A model generated the notes under the pieces. It was not told the DNA's origin and ran no database searches. It worked only from the letters and a program-made list of their open reading frames with translations. From contig JAYQMD010000001.1 in assembly GCA_038143535.1 (NCBI GenBank), positions 1 through 64,000 of the forward strand: DNA of 64,000 nucleotides, written 5' to 3'. Below, one piece after another: positions 1-8,660 of the stretch (its first letter is position 1; each line of letters opens with the position of its first letter). A program made the translations under genes and the position numbers. The DNA is from UBA7446 sp038143535 (GTDB lineage Bacteria; Bacteroidota; Bacteroidia; Flavobacteriales; Flavobacteriaceae).

Positions 1-1300
1 TAGACAAGTCCAATGTTTTTGCAAATGTAGCCAATTCTTCTGGGGCACTATCAAAAGCAATCCACCATTCGTGATGAGGCAATCCCGCTTCAGGCGTAAC
101 TTGTGGTGCTACAGTAAATTCGGTTACACGAGCGTCGTGCACTTGTAGCGCTTCTTCCATCGCTTGTTCTACCTCTTTCCCGATTACGTGTTCACCAAAT
201 GCCGAAATAAAATGTTTTATTCTTCCCGAAACAATTATGCGATATGGCTTAAGGCTAACAAACACAACCGTATCGCCAATATTATAGCCCCATAAGCCCG
301 CAGAAGTGTTTAGAATAATGGCGTAATTAACCCCCTTTTTAACAGCGGCTAATGAAATGCGGGGTGGGTTTTCTTGGTGTATTTTATCTGCCTCAACAAA
401 CTCATAGAAAATACCAGCGTCCAGTTGCAATAGCATGCCGTCCGCTTCTGGATGGTCTTGAAAGGCAATAAAGCCTTCCGAAGCAGGATATAACTCTAAG
501 CTGTCAATTTTCTTGCCTATCAACTGCTCTATAATAGATCTATACGGCGCATAGTTTACTCCCCCATATACAAAGAGAGAAAAGTTTGGAAAAATGTCTT
601 TTATTGGTTGGTTGGTTTTGGTTTTAAGGCGCTCAAAATACATCTTTACCCACGGTGGAATTCCGCTGATTAAGCGCATGTCTTGGTCGTGTGTTTCTGC
701 CACGATAGCATCGATCTTTTGCTCCCAATCGTCTATGCAGTTTGTTTGCCAAGAGGGCATGCGATTTTTTTGCAAGTACGAAGGGATATAATGCGCTACT
801 ATCCCTGACAAACGGCCTGTATCAATCCCGTTAGTTTTGGATAGTATTGGACTGCCCTGTAAAAAAATCATTTTACCATCAACAAAAGATGTATTCCCCG
901 AATGGTAGATGTAATGAAACAATGCGTTTTGAGCGGTTTTTATATGTGTCGGCATCGACTCTTTTGAAATGGGAATATACTTTACCCCAGACGTGGTTCC
1001 CGATGTTTTCGAAAAATAAAGCGGTTTCCCTGGCCATAAGATATCTGCTTCTCCCGCAACAACCCTGTCAACATAAGGGCGTAAGCCTTCATAATCTCGT
1101 ATAGGTACTTGTTTTGCAAAATCTTCGTGATTTTCTATTTGAGAAAAGCCATGGTCTTGGCCAAAGGCAGTTTTTTTTGCTTTTTGAAGCAACATTTTCA
1201 GCGTCTTTTCTTGCGTTGCTATTGGGTTTTGAGCCCATTTATTGGTGCTATTAACCGCCCTCTTGGCCCACTTTTTTGCAAAAAGTTGTTTGATGCTCAT
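1..1300 (-). CDS. GH3 family acyl-adenylating protein, 3' end outside window
   Basis: The reading frame is open from the ATG at 1300 down to the window edge, giving about 433 residues without a stop. I translated the minus strand by hand: it starts MSIKQLFAKKW and contains the GH3 motifs YFSKTSGTTSG (ATP-binding P-loop), LELYPASEGF and LNTSAGLWGYNIGDTV. GH3 proteins belong to the ANL adenylate-forming superfamily. Plant members conjugate amino acids to jasmonate or auxin, while bacterial substrates are unknown. The family is normally about 500 residues, so only a short C-terminal part is missing. Its start codon overlaps the stop of the upstream M23 peptidase gene by one base (TAATG), which suggests translational coupling. 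Family assignment is firm; substrate is unknown. Confidence 0.88.
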   Translation of the reverse strand, partial: MSIKQLFAKKWAKRAVNSTNKWAQNPIATQEKTLKMLLQKAKKTAFGQDHGFSQIENHEDFAKQVPIRDYEGLRPYVDRVVAGEADILWPGKPLYFSKTSGTTSGVKYIPISKESMPTHIKTAQNALFHYIYHSGNTSFVDGKMIFLQGSPILSKTNGIDTGRLSGIVAHYIPSYLQKNRMPSWQTNCIDDWEQKIDAIVAETHDQDMRLISGIPPWVKMYFERLKTKTNQPIKDIFPNFSLFVYGGVNYAPYRSIIEQLIGKKIDSLELYPASEGFIAFQDHPEADGMLLQLDAGIFYEFVEADKIHQENPPRISLAAVKKGVNYAIILNTSAGLWGYNIGDTVVFVSLKPYRIIVSGRIKHFISAFGEHVIGKEVEQAMEEALQVHDARVTEFTVAPQVTPEAGLPHHEWWIAFDSAPEELATFAKTLDLS

Positions 1301-2166
1301 TATTCGAAGTCTATAAATTCTTCCGGATTTAGTGCGTAGCCATCGCCCCACAACTCAAAATGTAAGTGAGGCCCCGTTGTCATAGTCCCTGTGTTGCCCG
1401 CAATAGCAATAACTTGACCCGGTTCCACAGCATCGCCTTGACGAACGTTTAATGATGCGTTGTGCTTGTAAACCGAAATAATATTAAACGGGTGGTCAAT
1501 TATAAGAACATAACCGGTTTCGGTTGTCCAGCTGGCAAAAATCACAATACCCTCTGCCACAGCTTTTACTGGGGTGTTTCGTGGCACCACAACATCTACA
1601 GCATAGTGTGCTACAGATGAGTCAAAACCCTGGCTGATGGTTCCCGAAACGGGTGGAAATAAGACAAATGGAATGGTTTGCCCTGCAGATGCCAATAGGT
1701 TGTACTTGTCGTCTTGAGCAACCTCTGCGCGGAGCAAAGAATCTGCAGATGATTTCGAGAACACAGTAGTTTCGTTAAATCGAGTGGTGTCCAAATGCAT
1801 CTGGGTTTCCAGTTCTTGAAGGTCTAAATCACCTCTTAGCACTTTATTAACCGACGAAATATAACGCTGGTTTCTCAACAACGCCAACTGAAGCGAGTCT
1901 AGGCGATAATTATTGCGAATGGCTTGCCTCCTTATTTCTGAAGAGTCATAGCCTGGGATGTACTCTTTTAACTGAGTTCGTGAGATGACTAAAAAAGTAG
2001 TTGCTATAAGCATTACTATAATAACTCCAACAGCAAGAAAGACGTTTAATCTGCTGAGTTTGTAAGATACCCGCTCCTCAAATGTTTCTTCGTTTAGGAT
2101 AACAAAACGGTACTTGGCTAGCCACCGCTGCCAAAATCCAGATTTTTTATTTTTTTTATTATCCAT
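1300..2166 (-). CDS. M23 family metallopeptidase, membrane-anchored murein endopeptidase
   Basis: This 288-residue protein has a short cytoplasmic N-terminus, one transmembrane segment at about residues 41-62, a periplasmic linker and a C-terminal LytM/M23 domain. The zinc ligands are visible as HYAVD at 187-191 and HLHFELW starting at 267. Family knowledge predicts cleavage of peptidoglycan cross-bridges in the periplasm during cell-wall growth or division. All catalytic residues I can check are present, so it should be active rather than an EnvC-like degenerate activator. It is the first gene of a two-gene unit with the GH3 gene, and has its own -7 element just upstream. Confidence 0.9.
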   Translation of the reverse strand: MDNKKNKKSGFWQRWLAKYRFVILNEETFEERVSYKLSRLNVFLAVGVIIVMLIATTFLVISRTQLKEYIPGYDSSEIRRQAIRNNYRLDSLQLALLRNQRYISSVNKVLRGDLDLQELETQMHLDTTRFNETTVFSKSSADSLLRAEVAQDDKYNLLASAGQTIPFVLFPPVSGTISQGFDSSVAHYAVDVVVPRNTPVKAVAEGIVIFASWTTETGYVLIIDHPFNIISVYKHNASLNVRQGDAVEPGQVIAIAGNTGTMTTGPHLHFELWGDGYALNPEEFIDFE

Positions 2167-2171
2167 CTCTG

Positions 2172-2179
2172 CAAATATA
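2172..2179 (-). promoter_or_regulatory. -7 promoter element of the M23 gene
   Basis: The minus strand reads TATATTTG, a full match to the Bacteroidota -7 consensus TAnnTTTG. It ends 5 bases before the ATG at 2166, leaving almost no room for a 5' leader. Confidence 0.6.
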
Positions 2180-2230
2180 ACTAGTTGTTTAATAGCGTAT
2201 GCTTCCTTCTGCCAAGTCCGTTTTCTTTGT

Positions 2231-2238
2231 TACCTTTG
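2231..2238 (+). promoter_or_regulatory. -7 promoter element of tatA
   Basis: TACCTTTG matches TAnnTTTG and ends 15 bases before the tatA ATG at 2254. It is divergent from the M23 gene promoter about 60 bases away. Confidence 0.6.
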
Positions 2239-2253
2239 TGAAAAATCAATAGT

Positions 2254-2424
2254 ATGATACTTGCTATTAGTCCTGTTCAAATCCTTGTCATTGCGCTTGT
2301 GGTGCTGCTCTTGTTTGGTGGAAGGAAAATTCCAGAGCTTATGAAAGGCCTTGGAACCGGAATAAAAGAGTTTAAAAACGCCACCAAAGAAGAAGAGAAA
2401 AAAGATACTTCAAAAGAAGATTAA
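2254..2424 (+). CDS. tatA: Sec-independent translocase subunit TatA
   Basis: This 56-residue gene starts at ATG 2254 with MILAISPVQILVIALVVLLL and continues FGGRKIPELMKGLGTGIKEF. That is the TatA/E pattern: one N-terminal membrane helix, the FG hinge, an amphipathic helix, then a short charged lysine/glutamate tail. TatA oligomers form the translocation passage for folded twin-arginine proteins in the inner membrane. Bacteroidota TatA proteins are short like this one. No tatC lies beside it in the window. Its TAA stop overlaps the stop of the convergent DUF4837 gene by four bases. Confidence 0.9.
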   Translation: MILAISPVQILVIALVVLLLFGGRKIPELMKGLGTGIKEFKNATKEEEKKDTSKED

Positions 2425-3395
2425 TCCTTTTTTACTTCTTGCATTGACTTGATAATTGCCTCTGTTTCAAACACGTAGTCTCTTTTGTCTACAGTAGGTG
2501 CAAAAACAAAGCCTTCCATAACAAGGAATCTGCTGTTCTTTTTGTCATCCAGTACAAACTGCAAAAAAGGCCCTGCCATAAAATCTCCTTTTACCTCCCA
2601 AGTGCCGCGTGTCTCAACAGCCCGCATACCGTTAATCGTAGTTTTATAAACATAAGGCTCGTATGCTGCTTCGGTAATAAGGTGTGTGTTTGTTAACCTT
2701 CCTGGTATAAATGCTTGGCCAACAGAATCACGAATACGAATAATATCCATCAATGGTTGTTCAAAGTCAAGGGCTGTTGTTCTTGGCAACTCATACACAA
2801 TAAGATTTACATGTCCTTTACGAATTTCCCGCTGGAACCAAACGGCGCTATTACCTTCCTTAAATACGTTATAGGCTGATGGAATCGTAAGGTCTACTCC
2901 GAACCTTTCTTGAAGAGCATTTTGATTTAATGTTGATTTGAGTGTGCGTCTTTGGCGTTCTGCAATCTCTCCTTTTTTAAAAGACGTAATGATCCCTGAA
3001 GATTGAGACAATATCATTTCAACAAGTGTGGTAGTGTCTGGTGCGCTTAATACAGCCATTTGTTGTGGGCTTGCATAGCGGTTTTTGTCCATTCTTATAA
3101 CAACTTCATCTCCAAATCCCACCCATAAGACCATACGGCTTAGTCTTGTAAAGCCGGTGAAAACGTCGGGTGGTATTTGTTTTAAATCAAAGAGGGGTTC
3201 TTTTTGTGGTAGTCCTTCCGCAGGAAAAGCAAAGGCAGCACGTACCGCGTCGCCTACTTCTGTTGCCCATAGTAAGTCAGGTATAACCACGGATATCGTG
3301 TTGATGTTCCCGTTAGACGTTTTTACTAAGGGTGTTGCTGGGCGGTTTTGACAGCCTAGCACAACAAAAAACAATAAGAGAAAACGCGTATTCAT
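2421..3395 (-). CDS. DUF4837 family lipoprotein
   Basis: The start is taken at the ATG at 3395 because the protein then begins MNTRFLLLFFVVLGC, a lipoprotein signal peptide with cysteine at residue 15. An upstream start would bury this inside the pgk 3' end. The resulting 324-residue protein matches my recollection of DUF4837, a Bacteroidota family of unknown function; the central part is predicted periplasmic, for example SAVWFQREIRKG. The gene overlaps nothing functional of pgk except its spacer and is probably cotranscribed from pgk. The 3' end overlaps tatA by four bases convergently. Function is not known. Confidence 0.75.
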   Translation of the reverse strand: MNTRFLLLFFVVLGCQNRPATPLVKTSNGNINTISVVIPDLLWATEVGDAVRAAFAFPAEGLPQKEPLFDLKQIPPDVFTGFTRLSRMVLWVGFGDEVVIRMDKNRYASPQQMAVLSAPDTTTLVEMILSQSSGIITSFKKGEIAERQRRTLKSTLNQNALQERFGVDLTIPSAYNVFKEGNSAVWFQREIRKGHVNLIVYELPRTTALDFEQPLMDIIRIRDSVGQAFIPGRLTNTHLITEAAYEPYVYKTTINGMRAVETRGTWEVKGDFMAGPFLQFVLDDKKNSRFLVMEGFVFAPTVDKRDYVFETEAIIKSMQEVKKD

Positions 3396-3414
3396 ACAAG
3401 TATAGCCACAATAA

Positions 3415-4602
3415 TTACGCCAACATGGCGGCAATACCAGGCAGTGTTTTTCCTTCCAAACTTTCTAACATGGCGCCGCCTCCAGTGGAAACATAGCTGA
3501 CCTCGTTTTCAAGTTTAAATTGCTTTACAGCAGCAACGGAGTCTCCGCCCCCAACAAGAGAGAATGCTCCGTTTTTGGTTTGTTCCACAACACTCGCGCC
3601 CAAAGCGCGAGTTCCTTTGGAAAAATTTTCAAACTCAAAAACGCCCAAAGGTCCATTCCATAAGATCGTTTTGGACTGTTTTACAACGGCGTCGAATTTA
3701 GCTTCAGACAATGGCCCTGCATCCATTCCCTCCCAGTCGTGAGGAATTTCGTTTATAGGGAACACTTGCTGTGGGGTATCATTAGCGAAGTCCTGTCCGC
3801 TGCGGACATCTACCGGCAGATGTACTTGAACGCCTAGTGCTTTTGCCTGTTCAAGAATAGACAGCGCCAAGGGCATCTTATCGTCTTCGCAAATAGATTT
3901 ACCAATCTGACCGCCTTGTGCTTTAATAAAAGTAAAAGCCATACCGCCGCCAATAATCAAGTGATCAACTTTTGAAAGAATATTTTCAATAATAGTAATT
4001 TTAGAAGAGACTTTTGCGCCACCCAAAATAGCCAATACGGGTTTTTCCCCAGAAGTCATTACTTTGTCAATGGCCGTTATTTCTCCTGCTAGCAAATGAC
4101 CAAAGCACTTCTTGTTTGGGAAAAACTGTGCCACGATTGTGGTTGAGGCGTGGGCACGGTGTGCGGTGCCAAATGCGTCGTTTACATAAACTGTTCCTAG
4201 CTTGGAAAGCGCCTCTGAAAAGCCCTTGTCACCTTTTGTTTCGGCTTCATGAAATCGCAAATTCTCAATTAATAATACCTCGCCTTGACCCAATGCGACT
4301 GCTTGAGCTGTGGCTTTTGGGCCAACTACTTCATCACAAAAATGTATGGCTTTGCCTAAGTGTTTTTCAAGTGTAGGAACGATTTGCCTAAGGCTTAGTT
4401 TTGGATCATTCCCTTTAGGTCTTCCCAAGTGAGACATCAACACACAACTTCCGCCTTGATCTAAGATATGCTGAATGGTTGGGAGTGCAGCTACGATTCT
4501 TGTGGCGTCAGTAACATTACCATTGGCGTCTAAAGGAACATTAAAGTCTACGCGTATCAAGGCGCGTTCCTGGCTAAATGAAGTGTTTTGTAGGGTATTC
4601 AT
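3415..4602 (-). CDS. pgk: Phosphoglycerate kinase
   Basis: Phosphoglycerate kinase interconverts 1,3-bisphosphoglycerate plus ADP with 3-phosphoglycerate plus ATP in glycolysis and gluconeogenesis. The 395-residue protein has the N-terminal RVDFNVPLD substrate site near residue 16, SHLGRPKG, the hinge LAILGGAKVSSKI and the C-terminal nucleotide loop GGGDSVAAV. I chose ATG 4602 rather than an in-frame codon at 4623 because the -7 box TATTTTTG occupies 4621-4628 and the shorter protein aligns with the family start. Length is normal for bacteria. It is followed by the DUF4837 lipoprotein gene, probably in the same transcript. Confidence 0.95.
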   Translation of the reverse strand: MNTLQNTSFSQERALIRVDFNVPLDANGNVTDATRIVAALPTIQHILDQGGSCVLMSHLGRPKGNDPKLSLRQIVPTLEKHLGKAIHFCDEVVGPKATAQAVALGQGEVLLIENLRFHEAETKGDKGFSEALSKLGTVYVNDAFGTAHRAHASTTIVAQFFPNKKCFGHLLAGEITAIDKVMTSGEKPVLAILGGAKVSSKITIIENILSKVDHLIIGGGMAFTFIKAQGGQIGKSICEDDKMPLALSILEQAKALGVQVHLPVDVRSGQDFANDTPQQVFPINEIPHDWEGMDAGPLSEAKFDAVVKQSKTILWNGPLGVFEFENFSKGTRALGASVVEQTKNGAFSLVGGGDSVAAVKQFKLENEVSYVSTGGGAMLESLEGKTLPGIAAMLA

Positions 4603-4620
4603 GTGTGTGTTTTGTTTGCG

Positions 4621-4628
4621 CAAAAATA
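4621..4628 (-). promoter_or_regulatory. -7 promoter element of pgk
   Basis: The minus strand reads TATTTTTG, a match to TAnnTTTG, 18 bases before the ATG at 4602. It rules out the longer in-frame start at 4623, which would lie inside the promoter. Confidence 0.55.
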
Positions 4629-4677
4629 CAATATCATCTTGGTTTGAAGTAGTCCCTTTTTATAAACTGCTTGTTTG

Positions 4678-4685
4678 TATCTTTA
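4678..4685 (+). promoter_or_regulatory. Possible -7 element of holB
   Basis: TATCTTTA matches seven of eight positions of TAnnTTTG-type boxes (last base A) and ends only three bases before the ATG at 4689. If used, the transcript would start at or next to the start codon. Confidence 0.35.
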
Positions 4686-4688
4686 GGC

Positions 4689-5816
4689 ATGCTTTTTAAT
4701 GCCGTATTGGGACACGAAACTCAAAAGAAGTCACTGACCGACAGCCTTGCTATCGAACGTATTCCACACGCCCAACTTTTTGAAGGCGACGATGGACACG
4801 GGCTTTTGCACATGGCGCTGGCCTATGGCAATGCTGTGGTTTGCGGCGATAATATCGATGGGCCTTCCATGCAAAAAGCAACGAGTATGGTTCATCCTGA
4901 TATTCATTTTGTTTTTCCGACAGCTACGACTTCTGATGTAAAAACAAAACCTACTTCAAATGACTTCCTTGGAAAATGGCGAAGCTTCGTTTCTGAACAT
5001 CCTTTTGGGTCGCTATATGATTGGATGCGCTATTTGGGTGCTGAAAACAAGCAGGGTGTTATCAATGTTAACGATGCGCTGTCCGTAATGCAAAAAGTTA
5101 GCCTTAAATCCTTTGAAGGAGGATGGAAGTGTGTCATTGTTTGGCATGCCGAAAAACTCACCATTGCGGCGTCTAACAAGCTGCTAAAAAGCATAGAGGA
5201 GCCTCCTGCTAAAACGTTGTTTTTACTTTTGTGCCCCGATGCCTTTCAGCTTATTGCAACCATACGGTCACGATGTCAAAGGACTCGCTTTGGAGGCATT
5301 GACCAAAACCTTATCGAAAAATATTTAGAAAAAAAGGGGGTTAATAAGGCTTTGTCCGTTGCAGTTGCTGAACAATCAAAAGGGAATATAGGGAAAGCAT
5401 TAAGCCTTGTAGATCAACAAAATGAGCTTGCCGAGTATGAAGATTGGTTTGTTGATTGGGTGCGCACAGCCTTTCGGGCAAAAGGAAATAAGGCAGTAGT
5501 GTTAGAGCTTTCTGAATGGAGCCTGTCTTTGGCATCTAAAGGCATTGAAACACAAAAGCAATTTTTGTCTTTTGCCATACAACTGTTCCGAGCTGCTCTT
5601 ATGCATCATTATAGGATAGATGCTGTTGCTTTGTTTTATCCCAAGTCAGATTTCAAGCTTGAGCGATTTGCTGCTTTTATTCATGGTGCTAACATATTGC
5701 CCATCATTACAGCGCTTGAAGACAGCGTCTATCACCTTTCCCGAAATGGCAGCCCTCAAATGATTTTTACCGAACTCTCTTTTAAATTAACCCGCCTACT
5801 GCATACAAAAGCATAA
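4689..5816 (+). CDS. holB: DNA polymerase III subunit delta'
   Basis: The 375-residue product fits the delta' clamp-loader subunit, which helps open and load the beta clamp onto DNA. It starts MLFNAVLGHETQKKSLTDSL, then IPHAQLFEGDDGHG in the place of the AAA+ P-loop, and has the family core DALSVMQKVSLKSFEGGWKC, NKLLKSIEEPP and TIRSRCQRTRF. The P-loop lacks the GxxGxGK pattern, which is usual for delta' since it does not hydrolyse ATP. I start at ATG 4689 because residues upstream are not conserved and a promoter-like box sits at 4678. It is a single-gene unit converging on the methyltransferase gene across a 141-bp spacer. Confidence 0.85.
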   Translation: MLFNAVLGHETQKKSLTDSLAIERIPHAQLFEGDDGHGLLHMALAYGNAVVCGDNIDGPSMQKATSMVHPDIHFVFPTATTSDVKTKPTSNDFLGKWRSFVSEHPFGSLYDWMRYLGAENKQGVINVNDALSVMQKVSLKSFEGGWKCVIVWHAEKLTIAASNKLLKSIEEPPAKTLFLLLCPDAFQLIATIRSRCQRTRFGGIDQNLIEKYLEKKGVNKALSVAVAEQSKGNIGKALSLVDQQNELAEYEDWFVDWVRTAFRAKGNKAVVLELSEWSLSLASKGIETQKQFLSFAIQLFRAALMHHYRIDAVALFYPKSDFKLERFAAFIHGANILPIITALEDSVYHLSRNGSPQMIFTELSFKLTRLLHTKA

Positions 5817-5957
5817 AATAGTTTTTGTTTATTGTTTTTGTGTTTTATTATAGGTGGTGTTTATTTTTATATGCTCCTTATTTTTAACACTAATCGTTTT
5901 TATTTAGCTGTTGGTATGGCAACTGTCCTCGCTGGGTGAAAGGGCGCTTAAAACGCT

Positions 5958-6791
5958 TTATTTTGGCTTTTGGAGGAAAAAAGTAAGGGAGGAGGTGTTT
6001 GTTTGTTTCCAACCTTTAAGATTTGCAAACAGTCCTTTACATAGCGCTTTCGTCCAGGGCAATTTAGCATTTCGATAGTGCTCTGAAAGTAGTGAAATAT
6101 AAAAAGTGTCCCAAAACATGTTTTTGATACGAATTAGTTCAAAGCCGGCTTTGCTTCCAAGTAGCGAAATGGCGTGTTTGTTGTAATGCCAGCGATGTCT
6201 TGGCACATCATAGGCTGCCCAAAAGGAATTGTAGTATTTTGCGTCCCATGAAGCGGCGTTTGGAACAGCCAAGACCAAAAGCCCTCCTGGCTTAAGGGAC
6301 TTGAAAAAAGAGGCCAAAACTTCGTTTGGATTGTTGATGTGTTCAAAAACATGCCAGAGCGTTATGACATCATATTGATTGCTTTGCAACGGTTTTGCAA
6401 TCACGTTGAGCTCCCTTTGCTTGAGTATTTCTAGTGCATTTGGAGAGGTCTCAAAAACACTAACACCCCATCCTAGCTTTTGAGCGGCTTGGGCAAAGTC
6501 TCCATTTCCTGATCCATAGTCTAACAGTTGACCCTTGGTAGTGTATTGGTGTATCCATCTGAGCTTTGTCCTCATATTAATCCACTTGATCCATGCATAT
6601 ATTTTTGATTTGATGCTATTGGTGTTTGTTTCGTGTGAGGCGTATCCTGATTCGGGATAATACTTTTGAAGTTCAGATTCCGTTAGCTCAGGCATTGTTT
6701 TTAGTGCAGTTGTTTCAGCGTCCAACACTAAATCAAAGCTAGACTTGCTGACAAGATGATCAATAACGGATAGTCGTTTCACGTGGAACAA
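5958..6791 (-). CDS. Class I SAM-dependent methyltransferase, C-methyl/ubiquinone-type fold
   Basis: The protein is about 277 residues. It has the SAM-binding motif LLDYGSGNGDFA near residue 93, VFETSPNALEIL, and a DVITLWHVFEHI motif, followed by LKPGGLLVLAVPN. This is the class I methyltransferase fold; the substrate cannot be read from sequence. It directly follows mnmG: the mnmG stop is at 6794-6792 and this frame opens at once with TTG (6791) or a GTG at 6782. No ATG is available until well inside, so a TTG start is the best call. The 5' end of the frame is built from a parS site (6775-6790), which dictates residues FHVK. Confidence 0.8.
   Translation of the reverse strand: MFHVKRLSVIDHLVSKSSFDLVLDAETTALKTMPELTESELQKYYPESGYASHETNTNSIKSKIYAWIKWINMRTKLRWIHQYTTKGQLLDYGSGNGDFAQAAQKLGWGVSVFETSPNALEILKQRELNVIAKPLQSNQYDVITLWHVFEHINNPNEVLASFFKSLKPGGLLVLAVPNAASWDAKYYNSFWAAYDVPRHRWHYNKHAISLLGSKAGFELIRIKNMFWDTFYISLLSEHYRNAKLPWTKALCKGLFANLKGWKQTNTSSLTFFLQKPK
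6775..6790 (-). promoter_or_regulatory. parS centromere site (15 of 16)
   Basis: The minus strand reads TGTTCCACGTGAAACG, which matches the well-known ParB-binding consensus TGTTNCACGTGAAACA at every position except the last. It lies in the first codons of the methyltransferase gene. A second, perfect copy lies at 8675-8690 on the other side of mnmG. ParB loaded at such sites spreads and acts with ParA and SMC in chromosome segregation. Confidence 0.8.
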
Positions 6792-8660
6792 TTAACGGCC
6801 CATATACACCAGCAGCACAGACAAATCACTTGGTGATACACCGCTGATGCGCGAGGCTTGTGCAATGGTTACGGGTTGGATTTTGTTGAGTTTCTGTCGC
6901 GCTTCTATGGAAAGAGACTTCACTTTATCGTAGTTGAATTCTCTCGGAATAGGCACGTGTTCTAAAGAAGAGAGTTTGTCTGCTTGTAATTTCTCCTTAG
7001 CGATATAGCCAGCATATTTTACTTGTATTTCTACCTGCTCTAGGGTTGCGGTGTCCATGTTTTCTTTTGCCACAAAATCGTTTACGGAGTCAAGTTTGAG
7101 GAAGTCTGCAATTGTTAAATTAGGGCGCGCCAATACCTTTGCCATTTTAAGGGATTGCTTAACCGGATTTGAAGATTTGTTAATTAAAATAGGGTTAATC
7201 ACGTCAGGGGCTACGCTTGTCTTCTCAAAAAAACGCAACAAGGCAGAGGTTTTTTGTGATTTGGTTTCTAACAGACGCATACGCTTGTCAGAAGCTAGTC
7301 CCATTTTGTGAGATCTTGGCGTAAGACGAAGGTCCGCGTTGTCTTGCCTCAAAAGCGTTCGATATTCTGCTCTTGAAGTAAACATACGATATGGTTCTTC
7401 CGTGCCTTTGGTGATAAGGTCGTCAATTAACACGCCGATATAAGCTTCTTCTCGAGTAAGAATGAATGCCTCTTTTTGTGCAACGTGGTGGGCATTGATA
7501 CCGGCCATGATGCCCTGAGAAGCTGCTTCTTCGTAGCCAGTTGTGCCGTTAATTTGCCCAGCAAAAAACAAGCCTGATACAAGTTTAGTTTCTAGGCTGT
7601 GTTTGAGTTGTGTGGGTTGGAAAAAATCATATTCAATGGCATAGCCAGGCCTAAAAAACTTGACCTTTTCAAAACCAACGACAGCAGAAAGCGCCTTAAA
7701 TTGGACTTCTTCAGGCAGCGATGTTGAGAAGCCATTGACGTAAACCTCTACGGTGTCCCAGCCTTCTGGCTCAACAAAAAGTTGGTGTCTGTCTTTCTCG
7801 GCAAAACGGTTGATTTTATCCTCCACGGATGGGCAGTATCGTGGGCCAATACTTTTGATGCGCCCATTAAACATGGGGGAGCGGTCAAAACCTTCCCTAA
7901 GCAAATCGTGTACAGCAGGACTTGTGTAAGTCATGTCGCATGAGCGCTGTGATTTAAGTGTATGGCTGTCGTCTAAATATGAGAATTTAGATGGGTTGCT
8001 GTCGCCTGGTTGTTCTATCATCTTGCTATAATCCAAAGACCTACCATCAACTCGTGGGGGAGTGCCCGTTTTCATGCGTCCTGAAGTAAAGCCTCTTTCT
8101 ATAAGGCGTTCGGTAAGACCAAAAGAGGCGCTTTCACCTGCTCGGCCGCCACCAAATTGTTTTTCCCCGATATGCATAAGGCCATTTAAAAACGTGCCGC
8201 TTGTGAGAACAACTGACTTAGCTTTAATTTCAATGCCCAATGAGGTAACAACTCCAGAAATAGCGTCCTTTTCGAAGAGTAAGTCTGTTACCATTTCTTG
8301 GTAAAAATCAAGGCGCTCGGTTTGTTCTAACTTGTTGCGCCAATGTTGTGCAAACATCATGCGGTCTGATTGAACGCGGGGACTCCACATAGCGGGACCT
8401 TTAGAGCGATTGAGCATCTTGAACTGAATTGCAGAAGAATCTGAAATGATGCCGCTGTAGCCGCCAAGGGCGTCAATTTCTCTAACGATTTGCCCTTTTG
8501 CAATGCCACCCATAGCTGGGTTACAGGACATTTGCCCAATGTTCTGGAGGTTCATGGTAATAAGCAAGGTGTTGCTGCCCATATTAGCGGCGGCAGCCGC
8601 AGCCTCTGCGCCTGCATGACCCCCTCCAACGACGATTACGTCATAGACATCACGAAACAT
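6792..8660 (-). CDS. mnmG: tRNA uridine-5-carboxymethylaminomethyl modification enzyme MnmG (GidA)
   Basis: MnmG, with MnmE, uses FAD and methylene-tetrahydrofolate to install the (carboxymethyl)aminomethyl group at U34 of certain tRNAs. The 622-residue protein starts MFRDVYDVIVVGGGHAG (FAD GxGxxG), followed by NPAMGGIAKGQ, GTFLNGLMHIGE, the MKTGTPPR motif, SRAEYR and the C-terminal region ending VLLVYMGR. I placed the start at ATG 8660; the frame extends further upstream but that stretch is the other-frame end of ybeY. The start overlaps ybeY by 11 bases. The gene is bracketed by two parS sites, matching the frequent origin-proximal position of gidA in bacteria. Confidence 0.95.
   Translation of the reverse strand: MFRDVYDVIVVGGGHAGAEAAAAAANMGSNTLLITMNLQNIGQMSCNPAMGGIAKGQIVREIDALGGYSGIISDSSAIQFKMLNRSKGPAMWSPRVQSDRMMFAQHWRNKLEQTERLDFYQEMVTDLLFEKDAISGVVTSLGIEIKAKSVVLTSGTFLNGLMHIGEKQFGGGRAGESASFGLTERLIERGFTSGRMKTGTPPRVDGRSLDYSKMIEQPGDSNPSKFSYLDDSHTLKSQRSCDMTYTSPAVHDLLREGFDRSPMFNGRIKSIGPRYCPSVEDKINRFAEKDRHQLFVEPEGWDTVEVYVNGFSTSLPEEVQFKALSAVVGFEKVKFFRPGYAIEYDFFQPTQLKHSLETKLVSGLFFAGQINGTTGYEEAASQGIMAGINAHHVAQKEAFILTREEAYIGVLIDDLITKGTEEPYRMFTSRAEYRTLLRQDNADLRLTPRSHKMGLASDKRMRLLETKSQKTSALLRFFEKTSVAPDVINPILINKSSNPVKQSLKMAKVLARPNLTIADFLKLDSVNDFVAKENMDTATLEQVEIQVKYAGYIAKEKLQADKLSSLEHVPIPREFNYDKVKSLSIEARQKLNKIQPVTIAQASRISGVSPSDLSVLLVYMGR

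Noticed and set aside
6954..6959. Third CACGTG core inside mnmG
   Set aside because: Flanks do not match TGTT...AAACA, so it is not a parS site.
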